Shown here one piece after another: positions 39,934 through 49,793 of a stretch of DNA of 54,879 bases. Numbering within the stretch: the first letter of the stretch is position 1; every line of letters starts with the position of its first letter. Source of the stretch: Vitreoscilla sp. (GTDB lineage: Bacteria > Pseudomonadota > Gammaproteobacteria > Burkholderiales > Burkholderiaceae_C); contig JADMKA010000005.1 in assembly GCA_018780145.1 (NCBI GenBank), forward strand, positions 1 through 54,879, written 5' to 3'. Made by a program: the position numbers and the translations under genes. Below the pieces are notes generated by a model, which did no database searches, had not been told where the DNA came from, and was given only the letters and a program-made list of their open reading frames with translations.

Positions 39934-40259
39934 AACGGGATCTTGCCGCGCCAGATCTGGCTGTACATCACCCAGTCGCCCATGAAGCTGTAGAGCGGGC
40001 GCTTGAAGCTGGCCGGCCTGTTCTTCTCGAAGCCGAAGTGGCCGATCCAGGCGAAGCCGTAGCCGCACAACAGGCCGTAGAAGAGGTACTGCATGCGGCC
40101 GGTGGCCAGCAGCATGGCCAGGCACACCAGGGCCAGCGTGGAGCCGACGAAATGCAGCCGGCGACAGGTGAGGTTGCTGTGCTCCCCGAGGTAGAAGGGG
40201 TAGAACTCGGCGAAGCTATGGAAGCTCTTCGGGTCGACCGACGCGGTGGCTGTGTTCAT
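39930..40259 (-). CDS. DUF962 / Mpo1-like membrane protein
   Basis: 109 residues with the Mpo1-like pattern FAEFYPFYLGEHSNLTCRRLHFVGS (His, Asn, Cys-Arg, His) and two hydrophobic segments (about 37-55, 60-75), then GHFGFEKNRPASF. Yeast Mpo1 is an iron-dependent dioxygenase of 2-hydroxy fatty acids and its histidines are conserved in this family, so a lipid oxygenase role is possible but untested here. Last gene of the metY-hydrolase-DUF962 operon; start overlaps the hydrolase stop (ATGA). Confidence 0.85.
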   Translation of the reverse strand: MNTATASVDPKSFHSFAEFYPFYLGEHSNLTCRRLHFVGSTLALVCLAMLLATGRMQYLFYGLLCGYGFAWIGHFGFEKNRPASFKRPLYSFMGDWVMYSQIWRGKIPF

Positions 40260-41056
40260 GCAAGGCTCCTTCGCAGGGCATTCAACACCGCGTCGGGCGC
40301 CTCGGCCATCAGGACATGCCCCGCCTCGATGCGCTCGATGCGGGCCTTCAGGGCCGTGCCGATCTCCGTGGCCGCCTTCGGCACGGTCATCTGGTCGCGC
40401 TGGCCGAGGATCAGGCTGGCCGGCGCCGTCACCTTCGCTGCGGCTGCCAACCCGCCCTGGTAGCTGTCGCAGGCCAAGAAATCCCGGTGGTAGAGCAGGG
40501 CATCGCCCTGGTGGGCCAGCACCAGCCGGCACAGCGCCTTGCCGCCACCGCGGGTCCACACCCCCGGCCCCGGGTAGCCGGGTTTGGCCGCCAGGGTCGA
40601 GTACGACAGCGGCGTCACCATGTCGACGGCGGCCAGCGGGTCGTTCCGGGACAGGTCGAGCAGGGCCGGCGACACCTTCATCGGGTAGGCCGTGCCGACC
40701 ATCACCAGCCGGGTGGCACGTTCCGGGGCCCGGCCGGCCGCTTCGAGTGCGACCAGCGAGCCCATGCTGTGGCCGACCATCGCCGCCTTGTCGACGCCGG
40801 CAGCGTCCAGCAGGGCCAGCAGCCAATCGGCCATCGCCTCGACGCTTTCCAGCGCCGGGCCCGCGCTGCGCATGTGGCCTGGCAGGTCGGGCGCCAGCAC
40901 GCCGTACCCGTGGTGGGCGCACCAGCGAGCCAGCAGCGTCCACACGGTGTGGTCGTGCAGCGCGCCGTGGATGAACACGATGCAGGGCAGCGCCGGGTCG
41001 AACGGCTTGCCGCCGGTGTAGGCATAGGCCTCGCGGCCGTGGACGGTCAACTTCAT
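40256..41056 (-). CDS. Alpha/beta-fold hydrolase
   Basis: 266-residue soluble enzyme. Oxyanion region FIHGALHDHTVW, nucleophile S97 in GHSMGS, acid in LGQRDQMTV and histidine in EAGHVLMAEAP complete the triad. This is the general esterase/haloperoxidase-like group and the substrate is unknown. It overlaps both neighbours by 4 bases (ATGA), downstream of metY and upstream of the DUF962 gene, so the three proteins are made together. Confidence 0.9.
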   Translation of the reverse strand: MKLTVHGREAYAYTGGKPFDPALPCIVFIHGALHDHTVWTLLARWCAHHGYGVLAPDLPGHMRSAGPALESVEAMADWLLALLDAAGVDKAAMVGHSMGSLVALEAAGRAPERATRLVMVGTAYPMKVSPALLDLSRNDPLAAVDMVTPLSYSTLAAKPGYPGPGVWTRGGGKALCRLVLAHQGDALLYHRDFLACDSYQGGLAAAAKVTAPASLILGQRDQMTVPKAATEIGTALKARIERIEAGHVLMAEAPDAVLNALRRSLA

Positions 41057-42351
41057 GCGGCCTTCTCCGCTGCGCGAAGCGCGCGCTTCAGGTCGTCGAT
41101 CAGGTCGTCGGCGTCCTCCAGGCCGATCGACAGGCGGATCGTGCCCGGCCCGATACCGGCCAGCGCCAGCGCGGCGTCGTCCATGCGGAAGTGGGTGGTC
41201 GATGCCGGGTGGATGACCAGCGAGCGGCAGTCACCCACGTTGGCGAGGTGCGAGAAGATCTTCAGCGCCTCGATGAAAGCCTGTCCCTGGCGGCGCGAGC
41301 CCCGGATGTCGAAGCTGAAGACGGAGCCGCAGCCGCGTGGCAGCAGGCGCTGCGCGAGTGCATGGTCAGGGTGCGATTCCAGCTCCGGGTAGCCGACCCC
41401 GGCGACCAGCGGGTGGGCGGCCAGGAAGGCGACGACCTTGCGGGTGTTTTCGACGTGGCGCGCCATGCGCAGCGGCAGCGTCTCGACGCCTTGCAGGATC
41501 AGCCAGGCGGTGTGCGGGCTCATGCAGGCGCCGAAGTCCCGCAGGCCTTCGCGCCGGGCCCGCAGCAAAAAGGCGCCGTCGGTGCTTTCGTCGGTGAACA
41601 CCATGCCGTGGAAGCCTTCATAGGGCTCGGTGAGCTCCGGGAAACGGTGGCTGGCGGTCCAGTCGAAGCGCCCGCCATCCACCAGCACCCCGCCCACGAC
41701 GGTGCCGTGGCCCGACAGAAATTTGGTGGCCGAGTGGAAGACCAGATCGGCGCCGTGCTCGACCGGTTTCATCAGCCACGGCGTGGTGAAGGTGGAGTCC
41801 ACCAGCAGCGGCAGCCCGGCTTCGTGGGCGATGGTGCTGACCATGGGGATGTCCAGCACGTCCAGCCCCGGGTTGCCCAGGGTCTCGCCGAACAGCATCT
41901 TGGTGTTGGGGCGGATCGCGGCGCGCCACCCGTCGATGTCGCGCGGCTTGACGAAAGTCGTGTCGATGCCAAAGCGCTTCAGCGTGTAGTGCAACAGGTT
42001 GTGCGAGCCGCCATAGAGCGCCGAACTGGCGACGATGTGCGAGCCGGCTCCGGCCAGCGTGGCGATGGCCAGATGCAGAGCCGCCTGCCCGCTGGCGGTG
42101 GCGATCGAACCCACGGCACCCTCCAGGGCAGCCACCCGCTCCTCGAGCACCGCGTTGGTGGGGTTGGAGATGCGGCTGTAGACGTGGCCCGAGCGCTCCA
42201 GGTTGAACAGGCTGGCCGCGTGTTCGCTCGATTCGAAGACGAACGAGGTGCTCAGGTGGATCGGCACCGCGCGGGCACCGGTGGCGGGGTCTGGCGCCGC
42301 ACCGGCGTGGAGCGCCAGGGTGTCGAAGCCGGGGTCGGAGGAGCCGGGCAT
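41053..42351 (-). CDS. metY: O-acetylhomoserine aminocarboxypropyltransferase (sulfhydrylase)
   Basis: PLP enzyme of the Cys/Met metabolism family, 432 residues. It makes homocysteine from O-acetylhomoserine and sulphide. Signatures: PIHLSTSFVFES, YSRISNPTNAVLEERVAALEG, and the PLP lysine K210 in HSATKFLSGHGTVVGG; the roughly 430-residue size with the insert before FSHLANVGDCRSLVIHP favours MetY over MetB/MetZ. Divergent from the CBS gene. Confidence 0.9.
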   Translation of the reverse strand: MPGSSDPGFDTLALHAGAAPDPATGARAVPIHLSTSFVFESSEHAASLFNLERSGHVYSRISNPTNAVLEERVAALEGAVGSIATASGQAALHLAIATLAGAGSHIVASSALYGGSHNLLHYTLKRFGIDTTFVKPRDIDGWRAAIRPNTKMLFGETLGNPGLDVLDIPMVSTIAHEAGLPLLVDSTFTTPWLMKPVEHGADLVFHSATKFLSGHGTVVGGVLVDGGRFDWTASHRFPELTEPYEGFHGMVFTDESTDGAFLLRARREGLRDFGACMSPHTAWLILQGVETLPLRMARHVENTRKVVAFLAAHPLVAGVGYPELESHPDHALAQRLLPRGCGSVFSFDIRGSRRQGQAFIEALKIFSHLANVGDCRSLVIHPASTTHFRMDDAALALAGIGPGTIRLSIGLEDADDLIDDLKRALRAAEKAA

Positions 42352-42475
42352 AGGGGCTTTCGCTGTCTCGGTGGGTGCTTGCAGGGCGCCGATTGTGTGC
42401 TATGTTGCCCCTCAAGAGCACCGGGTCCAGCCCGCCTGGAACCGAGACCATCGTCGAGTCAGAGGAGCGCCAGCC

Positions 42476-42940
42476 ATGAAAGTCAGCGACATCCTGCGCG
42501 TCAAGGGCAACACCTTGTTCACCGTCGGCCCCGAGACCCGCCTGGATGAGGCGGTCAACACGATGTCGGAACACGACATCGGCTCGCTGGTGGTCATGAC
42601 ACACGGTGACCTGATCGGCATGCTGACCTTCCGCGAGGTCATCCGGGCCGTGGTCAAGAACGGCGGCAGCCTCGGTGTCACCCTGGTGCGCAGTGTCATG
42701 GACGACGCGCCGTTGACCTGCACCCCCGAGACAGAGATCGACGAGGTCCGGCGCATGATGCTGGGCCGCCATGCCCGCTACATGCCGGTGCTCGACGGCC
42801 GCACGCTGATGGGTGTGATCTCGTTCTATGACGTGGCACGCACGGTGGTCGAGGCGCAGGACTTCGAGAACCGCATGCTCAAGGCCTACATCCGCGACTG
42901 GCCGGTGGAGGAAGAAGCCTCCGGAACCCAGACAGGCTGA
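42476..42940 (+). CDS. Two-CBS-domain protein
   Basis: 154 residues made of one Bateman pair: CBS 1 at about residues 8-60 (TLFTVGPETRLDEAVNTM...DIGSLVVM) and CBS 2 at about 75-130 (PLTCTPETEIDEVRRMML...RYMPVLDGRTLMGVISFYDV). Such stand-alone pairs bind adenine nucleotides and act as energy or ligand sensors; the partner is unknown. AGAGGAG precedes the start. It is divergent from metY (124 bases) and convergent with the GGDEF-EAL gene. Confidence 0.92.
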   Translation: MKVSDILRVKGNTLFTVGPETRLDEAVNTMSEHDIGSLVVMTHGDLIGMLTFREVIRAVVKNGGSLGVTLVRSVMDDAPLTCTPETEIDEVRRMMLGRHARYMPVLDGRTLMGVISFYDVARTVVEAQDFENRMLKAYIRDWPVEEEASGTQTG

Positions 42941-42958
42941 CGCCCTCCCGGGGGTCAG
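42937..42958. terminator. Hairpin spanning the CBS / GGDEF-EAL convergent stops
   Basis: CTGAC (42937-42941) pairs with GTCAG (42954-42958) and, after one mismatch, CCC with GGG around a TCCC loop. Both TGA stop codons are inside the stem. No T-run on either side. Confidence 0.45.
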
Positions 42959-45294
42959 TTGCCAGCCGGCGGCGCCTGGTCCAGCGCCTGCAGCGCGGCG
43001 CGCCGGGCCTCGATCCAGGCCAATGCGCCCTTGGCTTCCATGGGCCGGCAGAAGCGGTAGCCTTGCATCATGTCGCAGCCCTGAGAGCGCAGGAAGGTGG
43101 CCTGTTCGTCTGTTTCCACCCCTTCGGCGATGGTGGTCAGGTGCAGGGCATGGGCCATCTGCACGATGGCCTGCACGATGGCGCGGTCGTCGGCATCGGT
43201 GCCGATGTCGCGCACGAAGCTCTGGTCGATCTTCAGCGTGTGGATGCGGAATCGCTTGAGGTAGTTGAGCGACGAGTAGCCGGTGCCGAAGTCGTCGATC
43301 GACAGGCGCACGCCCAGCGCGTGCAGCCGGTCCATCATGGCGATGGCGGCTGTCGGGTTGCCGGTGGCCACGCTTTCGGTCAGCTCCAGTTCCAGGCAGG
43401 CCGGTGGCAGGCCCGCGTCGTCGAGGATGGCCTTGACCAGCTCTGGCAGGCCCGGATCGCGGAACTGGATGGCAGAGAGGTTCACGGCACCCACCAAGCC
43501 GGTCAACCCGGCCTCGCGCCAGGCCTGGATTTGCCGCACGGCCGTGCGCAGCACCCATTCGCCGATGGCCAGGATCTGGCCGCTGCTCTCCGCCAGCGGA
43601 ATGAACTCACCGGGCGAAACCATGCCCAGCTCCGGGTGCTTCCAGCGCACCAGCGCCTCCACCCCCACCACCGCACCGCTGCGGGCGTCGAGCTGGGGTT
43701 GGTAGTGCAGCAGCAGTTCATCCTTCTCGGCGGCGCGCCGCAGGGCGGCCTCCAGCTGGAGCTGGCGCACCGAGCGTTGCTGCATGCCGGCGGCGAAGAA
43801 CTGGTAGGTGCCGCGGCCCTCGAGCTTGGCACGGTACATGGCCGTGTCGGCGCTGCGGGTGAGCGCATCGACACTGTCGCCATCGGCCGGGTACATCGCA
43901 ATGCCGACCGACAGCGTCAGGCTCAGCTCGTTGTTCATCACCATGCAGGGCTGGGCAACGCGTTCGAGCAGTTTGGCGGCCACCTGGGCGGCCCCATCGG
44001 CCTCGGTGTGCGGCAGCAGCACCGCGAACTCGTCGCCGCCGATTCGCGCCACCATGTCGGTGTCGCGCAGGTGGTCGTGCATGCGGTGCGCCATTTCCAT
44101 CAGCACGCCGTCACCGGTGCGGTGGCCGAAGTTGTCGTTGATGTGGCGGAACTGGTTCAGGTCGATGAACAGCAGCGCCAGGGTGTCGGCCTGGTGGTGG
44201 GCGGCCGTGATGGCGGACTGCAGGCGATCCTCCAGCAGGTGCCGGTTGGGCAGTTCGGTCAAGGCGTCGAAGTGCGCCTGCTTCAAGAGCTTCTGCTCGG
44301 CTTCTTTCGACCGCGTGATGTCGTTGAAGACGCCGATCAGGTGGCTGAGATGGCCGCCCGCGTCTCGCCGGGCGGTCAGAGACACCCAAGCCGTGAAGCC
44401 TTGCCCCGTCTTTCGCTGGCTGCGCAATTCACCCTGCCAATGGCCGTGGCGCAACACGGCACGCCGGATGCGCTGCGGGGTCTGGGCGTCGTCCAGGGTG
44501 GCGGTGAGCATGGCCGGGAACTGGCCGATGACCTCGTCGGACTGGAACCCGGTGATCGTGCTGAAGGCGTGGTTGATCGAGACGACCACCCCGCGGGCAT
44601 CGGTGATCATGATGCCTTCGCGTGCCTGTTCGAACACCGCGGTCGCCAGGCGCATCTTGTCCTCGCCCAGCTTTCGGATGGTGATGTCGCGTGCTTCGAG
44701 CAGCAGGTGGTCCACCGGGGCATCCGGCACCTGGCGTACCGGCCGGATCGAGATGTCCAGGTGACGCCGCCCGCCCGCCGGGCACAGGACCTCCACCTCG
44801 GCATGCTGCGGCATGCCGCCCGCTGCACGTGTGACGGCCTCGCGCAACTGCACGCTGCAGGCCGCTCCCGACACCCAGGCCGGCAGGGCCCACAGCGCGG
44901 GGCGTTCCGAACCGGCGGGGTCGGACGAGCCCATCCATTCCGCGGCTGCGGGGTTGAGGCGCAGGATTTTCCCGTCCAGCGACAACAGCCCCATCATCTG
45001 GGCACTGCTTTCCAGCATGGCACGGCTCAGCCGTTCGTCCGCGGCAAGCTGCCGTGTGCGCATGGCGGCCCAGCCGATCAGCACGAGCACAGTGCTCAGC
45101 GCCGCACCCAGCAACCAGCCGGGCACGGCAGCCTCCGATGGCGCGGTGGCGCCGACCGGCCCGATGCCGCCGGCGCTGGCGGCACCCACCCAGGCGCAGC
45201 CGAGCGCGAACGCGCTGACGCCCGGCCAGACCCATCGGGTCGCGGCGAGGGCGGGCGCTCGGGCGAGCGCGGCGGGGCGGTCGGTGGAGTTCAA
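42955..45294 (-). CDS. PAS-GGDEF-EAL cyclic-di-GMP turnover protein
   Basis: 779-residue inner-membrane signalling protein. Two hydrophobic segments at about residues 23-43 and 58-78 anchor it; two PAS-like domains follow (about 90-205 and 215-335). The GGDEF domain has an intact active site ([12 protein letters not shown], about 417-421), and the EAL domain from about 525 keeps [35 protein letters not shown] and IAEGVET. Both synthase and phosphodiesterase activities look possible. PAS ligand unknown. Divergent from aroC with 179 bases between. Confidence 0.93.
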   Translation of the reverse strand: MNSTDRPAALARAPALAATRWVWPGVSAFALGCAWVGAASAGGIGPVGATAPSEAAVPGWLLGAALSTVLVLIGWAAMRTRQLAADERLSRAMLESSAQMMGLLSLDGKILRLNPAAAEWMGSSDPAGSERPALWALPAWVSGAACSVQLREAVTRAAGGMPQHAEVEVLCPAGGRRHLDISIRPVRQVPDAPVDHLLLEARDITIRKLGEDKMRLATAVFEQAREGIMITDARGVVVSINHAFSTITGFQSDEVIGQFPAMLTATLDDAQTPQRIRRAVLRHGHWQGELRSQRKTGQGFTAWVSLTARRDAGGHLSHLIGVFNDITRSKEAEQKLLKQAHFDALTELPNRHLLEDRLQSAITAAHHQADTLALLFIDLNQFRHINDNFGHRTGDGVLMEMAHRMHDHLRDTDMVARIGGDEFAVLLPHTEADGAAQVAAKLLERVAQPCMVMNNELSLTLSVGIAMYPADGDSVDALTRSADTAMYRAKLEGRGTYQFFAAGMQQRSVRQLQLEAALRRAAEKDELLLHYQPQLDARSGAVVGVEALVRWKHPELGMVSPGEFIPLAESSGQILAIGEWVLRTAVRQIQAWREAGLTGLVGAVNLSAIQFRDPGLPELVKAILDDAGLPPACLELELTESVATGNPTAAIAMMDRLHALGVRLSIDDFGTGYSSLNYLKRFRIHTLKIDQSFVRDIGTDADDRAIVQAIVQMAHALHLTTIAEGVETDEQATFLRSQGCDMMQGYRFCRPMEAKGALAWIEARRAALQALDQAPPAGN

Positions 45295-45433
45295 GGCCTG
45301 GGGTCCACGGGCAAAGGCGGCGATGTCAGCACTTTGGTCCGGAAACGAGCGTGGCGGTGACCGAAGGCGCGCGGGAATTACCGGCCAATTCGCTGCAACG
45401 CGTCAATTTCCCGCCCCACGGGTGGCGCACCGA

Positions 45434-45439
45434 TAAAAT
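45434..45439 (+). promoter_or_regulatory. -10 element of the candidate aroC promoter
   Basis: TAAAAT (5 of 6) 34 bases upstream of the aroC ATG, within GATAAAATC. No convincing -35 hexamer is seen, and the leader would be only about 28 bases. Confidence 0.35.
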
Positions 45440-45473
45440 CTGGCGTCCTTTCAGCCAGGCGCCACGTCCCTCC

Positions 45474-46571
45474 ATGTCCGGCAGCACCTTCGGTACCCTG
45501 TTCACCGTCACCAATTTCGGCGAAAGCCATGGCCCCGCCATTGGCTGCGTGATCGACGGTTGCCCGCCCGGCATGGCGTTGAGTGAAGCCGACATCCAGC
45601 CCGATCTGGACAAACGCCGCCCTGGCACGTCGCGGCATGTGACGCAGCGCAATGAGGCCGACGCGGTGGAGATCCTCTCCGGCGTCTACGAGGGCAAGAC
45701 CACCGGCACGCCGATCTGCCTGCTGATCCGCAACACCGACCAGCGCAGCAAGGACTACGGCAACATCGCGCAGACCTTCCGCCCCGGGCATGCCGACTAC
45801 ACCTACTGGCACAAGTACGGCATCCGCGACCCGCGCGGCGGTGGCCGCAGCTCGGCGCGGCTGACCGCTCCGATGGTGGGTGCCGGTGCCGTGGCGCGCA
45901 AATGGTTGCATGAGCACCACGGCATCACGATCCGGGGTTGCATGACGGCCCTGGGCGACATCGCGATCCCGGTCGAGGATTGGTCGCAGGTCGACCAGAA
46001 CCCCTTCTTCGCCGCCACCGCTCAAGGCATCGATGCGCTCGAAGCGCGCATGGATGCCCTGCGCAAGGCGGGCGATTCGGTCGGCGCGCGCCTGTATGTG
46101 GAGGCCCGCGGCATGCCGGTGGGTTGGGGAGCGCCTCTGTTCGACAAGCTCGATGCCGACATCGCCTACGCGATGATGGGCATCAACGCGGTCAAGGGGG
46201 TCGAGATCGGTGCCGGTTTCGGCTGCGTGGCCCAGCATGGCAGCGAGCACGGCGACGAGCTGCTGCCAGAAGGTTTCGCCAGCAACCACGCCGGCGGCGT
46301 GCTGGGGGGCATCTCCAGCGGGCAGGACCTGAGGGTCTCGATCGCCATCAAGCCGACGAGTTCGATCCGCACGCCGCGCCGCTCGATCGACCTCGCCGGC
46401 CAGCCGGCAGTGGTCGAGACCTTCGGTCGCCACGACCCGTGCGTGGGCATCCGTGCCACCCCGATCGCCGAGGCCATGCTGGCCCTGGTGCTGATGGATC
46501 ACGCGCTGCGGCACCGTGCACAGTGCGGTGAGGTGCGGGTCGACACGCCGGTGATCCCCGGCGCGGCCTGA
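45474..46571 (+). CDS. aroC: Chorismate synthase
   Basis: Last enzyme of the shikimate pathway: eliminates phosphate from EPSP to give chorismate, using reduced FMN. 365 residues, normal length. Signatures: N-terminal [23 protein letters not shown], then [10 protein letters not shown] and [14 protein letters not shown], which contact FMN and substrate. The ATG at 45474 matches family starts; the open frame upstream is not conserved. Convergent with an RND permease gene, with both stops in one hairpin. Confidence 0.98.
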   Translation: MSGSTFGTLFTVTNFGESHGPAIGCVIDGCPPGMALSEADIQPDLDKRRPGTSRHVTQRNEADAVEILSGVYEGKTTGTPICLLIRNTDQRSKDYGNIAQTFRPGHADYTYWHKYGIRDPRGGGRSSARLTAPMVGAGAVARKWLHEHHGITIRGCMTALGDIAIPVEDWSQVDQNPFFAATAQGIDALEARMDALRKAGDSVGARLYVEARGMPVGWGAPLFDKLDADIAYAMMGINAVKGVEIGAGFGCVAQHGSEHGDELLPEGFASNHAGGVLGGISSGQDLRVSIAIKPTSSIRTPRRSIDLAGQPAVVETFGRHDPCVGIRATPIAEAMLALVLMDHALRHRAQCGEVRVDTPVIPGAA

Positions 46572-46584
46572 CGAAGATCAGGCC
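46565..46584. terminator. Hairpin spanning the aroC / RND permease convergent stops
   Basis: Perfect 7-bp stem GGCCTGA (46565-46571) with TCAGGCC (46578-46584), loop CGAAGA. Each arm contains one of the two TGA stop codons. On the plus strand CCTTTC follows, a poor T-run. Confidence 0.55.
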
Positions 46585-49500
46585 CCTTTCAGCCGGCCGG
46601 ACGACGTCCGCTGGCGAATCCAGCCCAGGGCCCGCAGCAGCGAGCGCCACAGGAAACGCAACAGCAGCAGGGTCAGGATCGCCTCCAGCAGCGTGGCGAC
46701 GAACGCCGGCAATGCCGTCCAGCGCTGTTCGCGCCGGTGGAACTTGGCAATCGCCCGGTCGCGGGCGATCTCGATGGAGTCGTAGAAGCTGGGGATCACC
46801 AGCAGCGTCAGAAACGTCGAGGTGATGGTTCCGCCGATGATGGCCACTGCCATCGGGCGGTAGAACTCACCGCCTTCGCCCACCCCCACCGCGACCGGCA
46901 TCATGCCGGCGATCAACGCGAAGGTGGTCATCAGGATGGGGCGCAGGCGCTTGCGGCCGGCGGCCATCAAGGCCTCTTCGCGCTCCATGCCTTCGGCCTC
47001 CAGGGCCCGGGCGGCATCCAGCAGCAGGATCGCATTCTTGGCCACCAGGCCCATCAGCATGATGACGCCGATGAAGCTCATCAGGTTCAGCGTGCCGCCG
47101 GTCAGCAGCAGCGCCAGCACCACGCCGATCAGCGACAGTGGCAGCGACAGCATCACCGCCAGCGGCGCGCTGAAGGAGCCGAACTGCATCACCAGGATGA
47201 GGTACATCAGCGCGATGCCCATCACCAGGGCGGTGGTCATCTCCCGGAACACCTCTTGCTGGTCGCGCGAGGCGCCCGCCAGCTCCAGCCCGTAGCCGGC
47301 GGGGTAGGGGGTGGCCTTGGCGATCTTCATCGCGTCGGCCGTCACCTCGCCGGGCGAGCGGCCCTGCACGTTGGCCGAGACGGTGATCATGCGCTTGCCG
47401 TCGTTGTGCTGGATCTGCGAGGGCCCCTTGCCCAGGCTGACGGTGGCGATCTGCTCCAGCGGCACCATCGCATTGCTGCCGCTCACGGCAATGGGCAGGC
47501 GCTCGATGTTGCTCGCCTCCACACGGTCCTCCGGGGCGAGGCGCACGGCGACGTCGCGCGCCTCGCCTGAAGGGTCGACCCAGTCGCCCACCTCCACACC
47601 GGCGAAGGCGACGCGCAAGGCCTGCGCAGCGTCGTTCACCGAGATGCCCAGCGCGTTCGCCAGGCCGCGGTTCAACTCGATCTTCAGTTCGTCCTGCGGA
47701 TCCTGCTCGGACAGCCCCACGTCCACCGCGCCGGGCACCCGCCGCAGCTTGGCCATGAAATCGTTGGTGATCTCCAGCAGGCGGCGCGAATCCTCGCCCG
47801 AGAAGCGGATCTGTACGGGCTTCTGCACGCCGTTGTTCAGGTCGTCAAGCACCGTGTACTCGGCACCGACCAGGCGGCTGACTAGGGCCCGAAGATCGGT
47901 CGAGATGGTGGCCGCCGAGCGCTGGCGTTCGGTGCTCTTGCCGATGTCCACGTAGATGCGGCCGCCGGTGGCATTGATGTAGCTATTGGTGGCCTTGGTC
48001 TCGGGGATGGTGCGGGCCAGGGCGGCCGCGCTTTCCATCTTCAGGCGCGAGTACTCCAGGCTGCTGGAGGAGGGCATGCGCACGTCGATGGCCACCACGC
48101 CGGCGTCGGAGGCCGGCAGGAAGCTGGAGCCGCCGAACTTGACCTGCAGCGCCAGCGCGCCAGCCAGGCTCAGCACGGCGAAGACCGCCATCCAGCGCCT
48201 GTGGTGCAGCGCCCAGGCGATGACGCGGCCGTAGCGGTCGGCCTGGTGGTCGAACCAATGGTTGAAGCCGGCCAGCACCTTGGAGAGGCCTTTCTTCGGG
48301 GCATCGTGGTGCCCGGGCGGGTCGCCCCAGTAGGCCGAGAGCATCGGGTCCAGCGTGAACGAGATGAACAGGCTCACCATCACCGAGGCCACCACGGTCA
48401 GGCCGAAGGGCCGGAACCACTCGCCCGAGACGCCGGGCATGAACGCCACGGGCACGAAGACCGCCACGATGGAGAAGGTGGTGGCGGCCACCGCCATGCC
48501 GATCTCGGCGGTGCCGTTCAGGGCGGCGGTGCGCCGGTCTTCGCCGGCCTGCATGTGGCGCACGATGTTCTCGCGCACCACGATGGCGTCGTCGATCAAC
48601 ACGCCGATGGCCAGCGACAGGCCCAGCAGGCTCATGAAGTTCAGCGTGAAGCCGCACAGCCAGACAGCGATGAACGCGGCGATCACCGAGGTCGGCAGGC
48701 TGAGGGCGGTGATCAGCGTCGAGCGCCAGGAGTTCAAGAAGATGTAGACCACCAGGATCGTCAGCCCGGCGCCGAAGACGAGCGCGTGGATCACGTTGTC
48801 CAGGCTGTTCTGGGCATCTTCGCCGCCGTCCTGGGTGACTTCCAGCGTGGTGCCGGCGGGCAGGTCCTTGCCGACCTCCTTGACCAGCTTGCGCACCTCG
48901 TTGGCGACGCTCACCGTGCTGGCATCGCGGGTGCGGGTCACCGCCAGCCCCACGTTCGGGTTGCCACTGCGCACCGAGAAGCCGCTCAGCTCGGCGAAGC
49001 CGTCCTGCACAGAGGCCACCTGGCCCAGCCGCACGACCTCCTCACCCTGGCGGCGGATGACGATCTGCTCGAACTCGGCGGGCGATTCGATGCGGCCGAC
49101 CAGGCGAATGCTCTGGTCCTCCAGCCGCCCGCGCACCTTGCCCACCGGGGCGGTGGCGTTCTGGTTGCGCAGCGCGTTGACCACCTGGCTGACCGAGACG
49201 TTGTACTCGCGAAGCTTCTCGGCGTGCAGCAGCACGCTCAGCTCCCGCCGCAGCGAACCGTTGACGTTCACCAGCGCCACGCCGGGGATGCCGCGGAAGC
49301 GGTCGGCCAGATCATCTTCGGCGAGGCGGGAGATCTCGGCATGGGTCTGCGTCTTGGACGACAGCGCCAGCTGCATGATGGGCTGGGCAGCCGGATCCAC
49401 CCGCTGCAGCACCGGTTCGCGGATCTCGGTGGGCAGCTTGTAGCGCACTGTGCCGATGGCGTTGCGCACCTCCTCGGCCGCCTCGATCATGTTCTTGCTG

Positions 49501-49790
49501 AACTCGAAGAACAGCACCAGCGTGGCGCTGCCTTCTCGGGAGGTGGAACTGACCCGGTCGACACCGGAGATGCCTTGCAAGGCCTTCTCGATGCGGTTGA
49601 CCAACTCGCGCTCCACCGTGTCCGGTGAAGCGCCGGGGTAGGCGATGTTGACCACCAGCAGCGGCTGCTCGACATCCGGGATCTGGTTGACCCGCAGTTT
49701 CTGCAACGCCAGCAGGCCCAGGAACATCAGCGAGATGATGATGACGACAGTCGCCACCGGCCGCTTGATGCTGAAGTCGGAGAGGAACAT
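46578..49790 (-). CDS. RND efflux permease, HAE1/AcrB-like (system 1)
   Basis: Proton-driven inner-membrane transporter, 1070 residues, full length. It starts MFLSDFSIKRPVATVVIIISLMFLGLLAL (helix 1), has two large periplasmic loops and the paired proton-relay aspartates in helix 4 (GVLIDDAIVVREN). The C-terminal helix region carries extra basic residues. The adaptor gene lies 3 bases upstream, so the two are co-translated; no outer-membrane channel gene is adjacent, so a TolC-like partner must come from elsewhere. Substrate is unknown. Confidence 0.93.
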   Translation of the reverse strand: MFLSDFSIKRPVATVVIIISLMFLGLLALQKLRVNQIPDVEQPLLVVNIAYPGASPDTVERELVNRIEKALQGISGVDRVSSTSREGSATLVLFFEFSKNMIEAAEEVRNAIGTVRYKLPTEIREPVLQRVDPAAQPIMQLALSSKTQTHAEISRLAEDDLADRFRGIPGVALVNVNGSLRRELSVLLHAEKLREYNVSVSQVVNALRNQNATAPVGKVRGRLEDQSIRLVGRIESPAEFEQIVIRRQGEEVVRLGQVASVQDGFAELSGFSVRSGNPNVGLAVTRTRDASTVSVANEVRKLVKEVGKDLPAGTTLEVTQDGGEDAQNSLDNVIHALVFGAGLTILVVYIFLNSWRSTLITALSLPTSVIAAFIAVWLCGFTLNFMSLLGLSLAIGVLIDDAIVVRENIVRHMQAGEDRRTAALNGTAEIGMAVAATTFSIVAVFVPVAFMPGVSGEWFRPFGLTVVASVMVSLFISFTLDPMLSAYWGDPPGHHDAPKKGLSKVLAGFNHWFDHQADRYGRVIAWALHHRRWMAVFAVLSLAGALALQVKFGGSSFLPASDAGVVAIDVRMPSSSSLEYSRLKMESAAALARTIPETKATNSYINATGGRIYVDIGKSTERQRSAATISTDLRALVSRLVGAEYTVLDDLNNGVQKPVQIRFSGEDSRRLLEITNDFMAKLRRVPGAVDVGLSEQDPQDELKIELNRGLANALGISVNDAAQALRVAFAGVEVGDWVDPSGEARDVAVRLAPEDRVEASNIERLPIAVSGSNAMVPLEQIATVSLGKGPSQIQHNDGKRMITVSANVQGRSPGEVTADAMKIAKATPYPAGYGLELAGASRDQQEVFREMTTALVMGIALMYLILVMQFGSFSAPLAVMLSLPLSLIGVVLALLLTGGTLNLMSFIGVIMLMGLVAKNAILLLDAARALEAEGMEREEALMAAGRKRLRPILMTTFALIAGMMPVAVGVGEGGEFYRPMAVAIIGGTITSTFLTLLVIPSFYDSIEIARDRAIAKFHRREQRWTALPAFVATLLEAILTLLLLRFLWRSLLRALGWIRQRTSSGRLKGA

Positions 49791-49793
49791 GGC

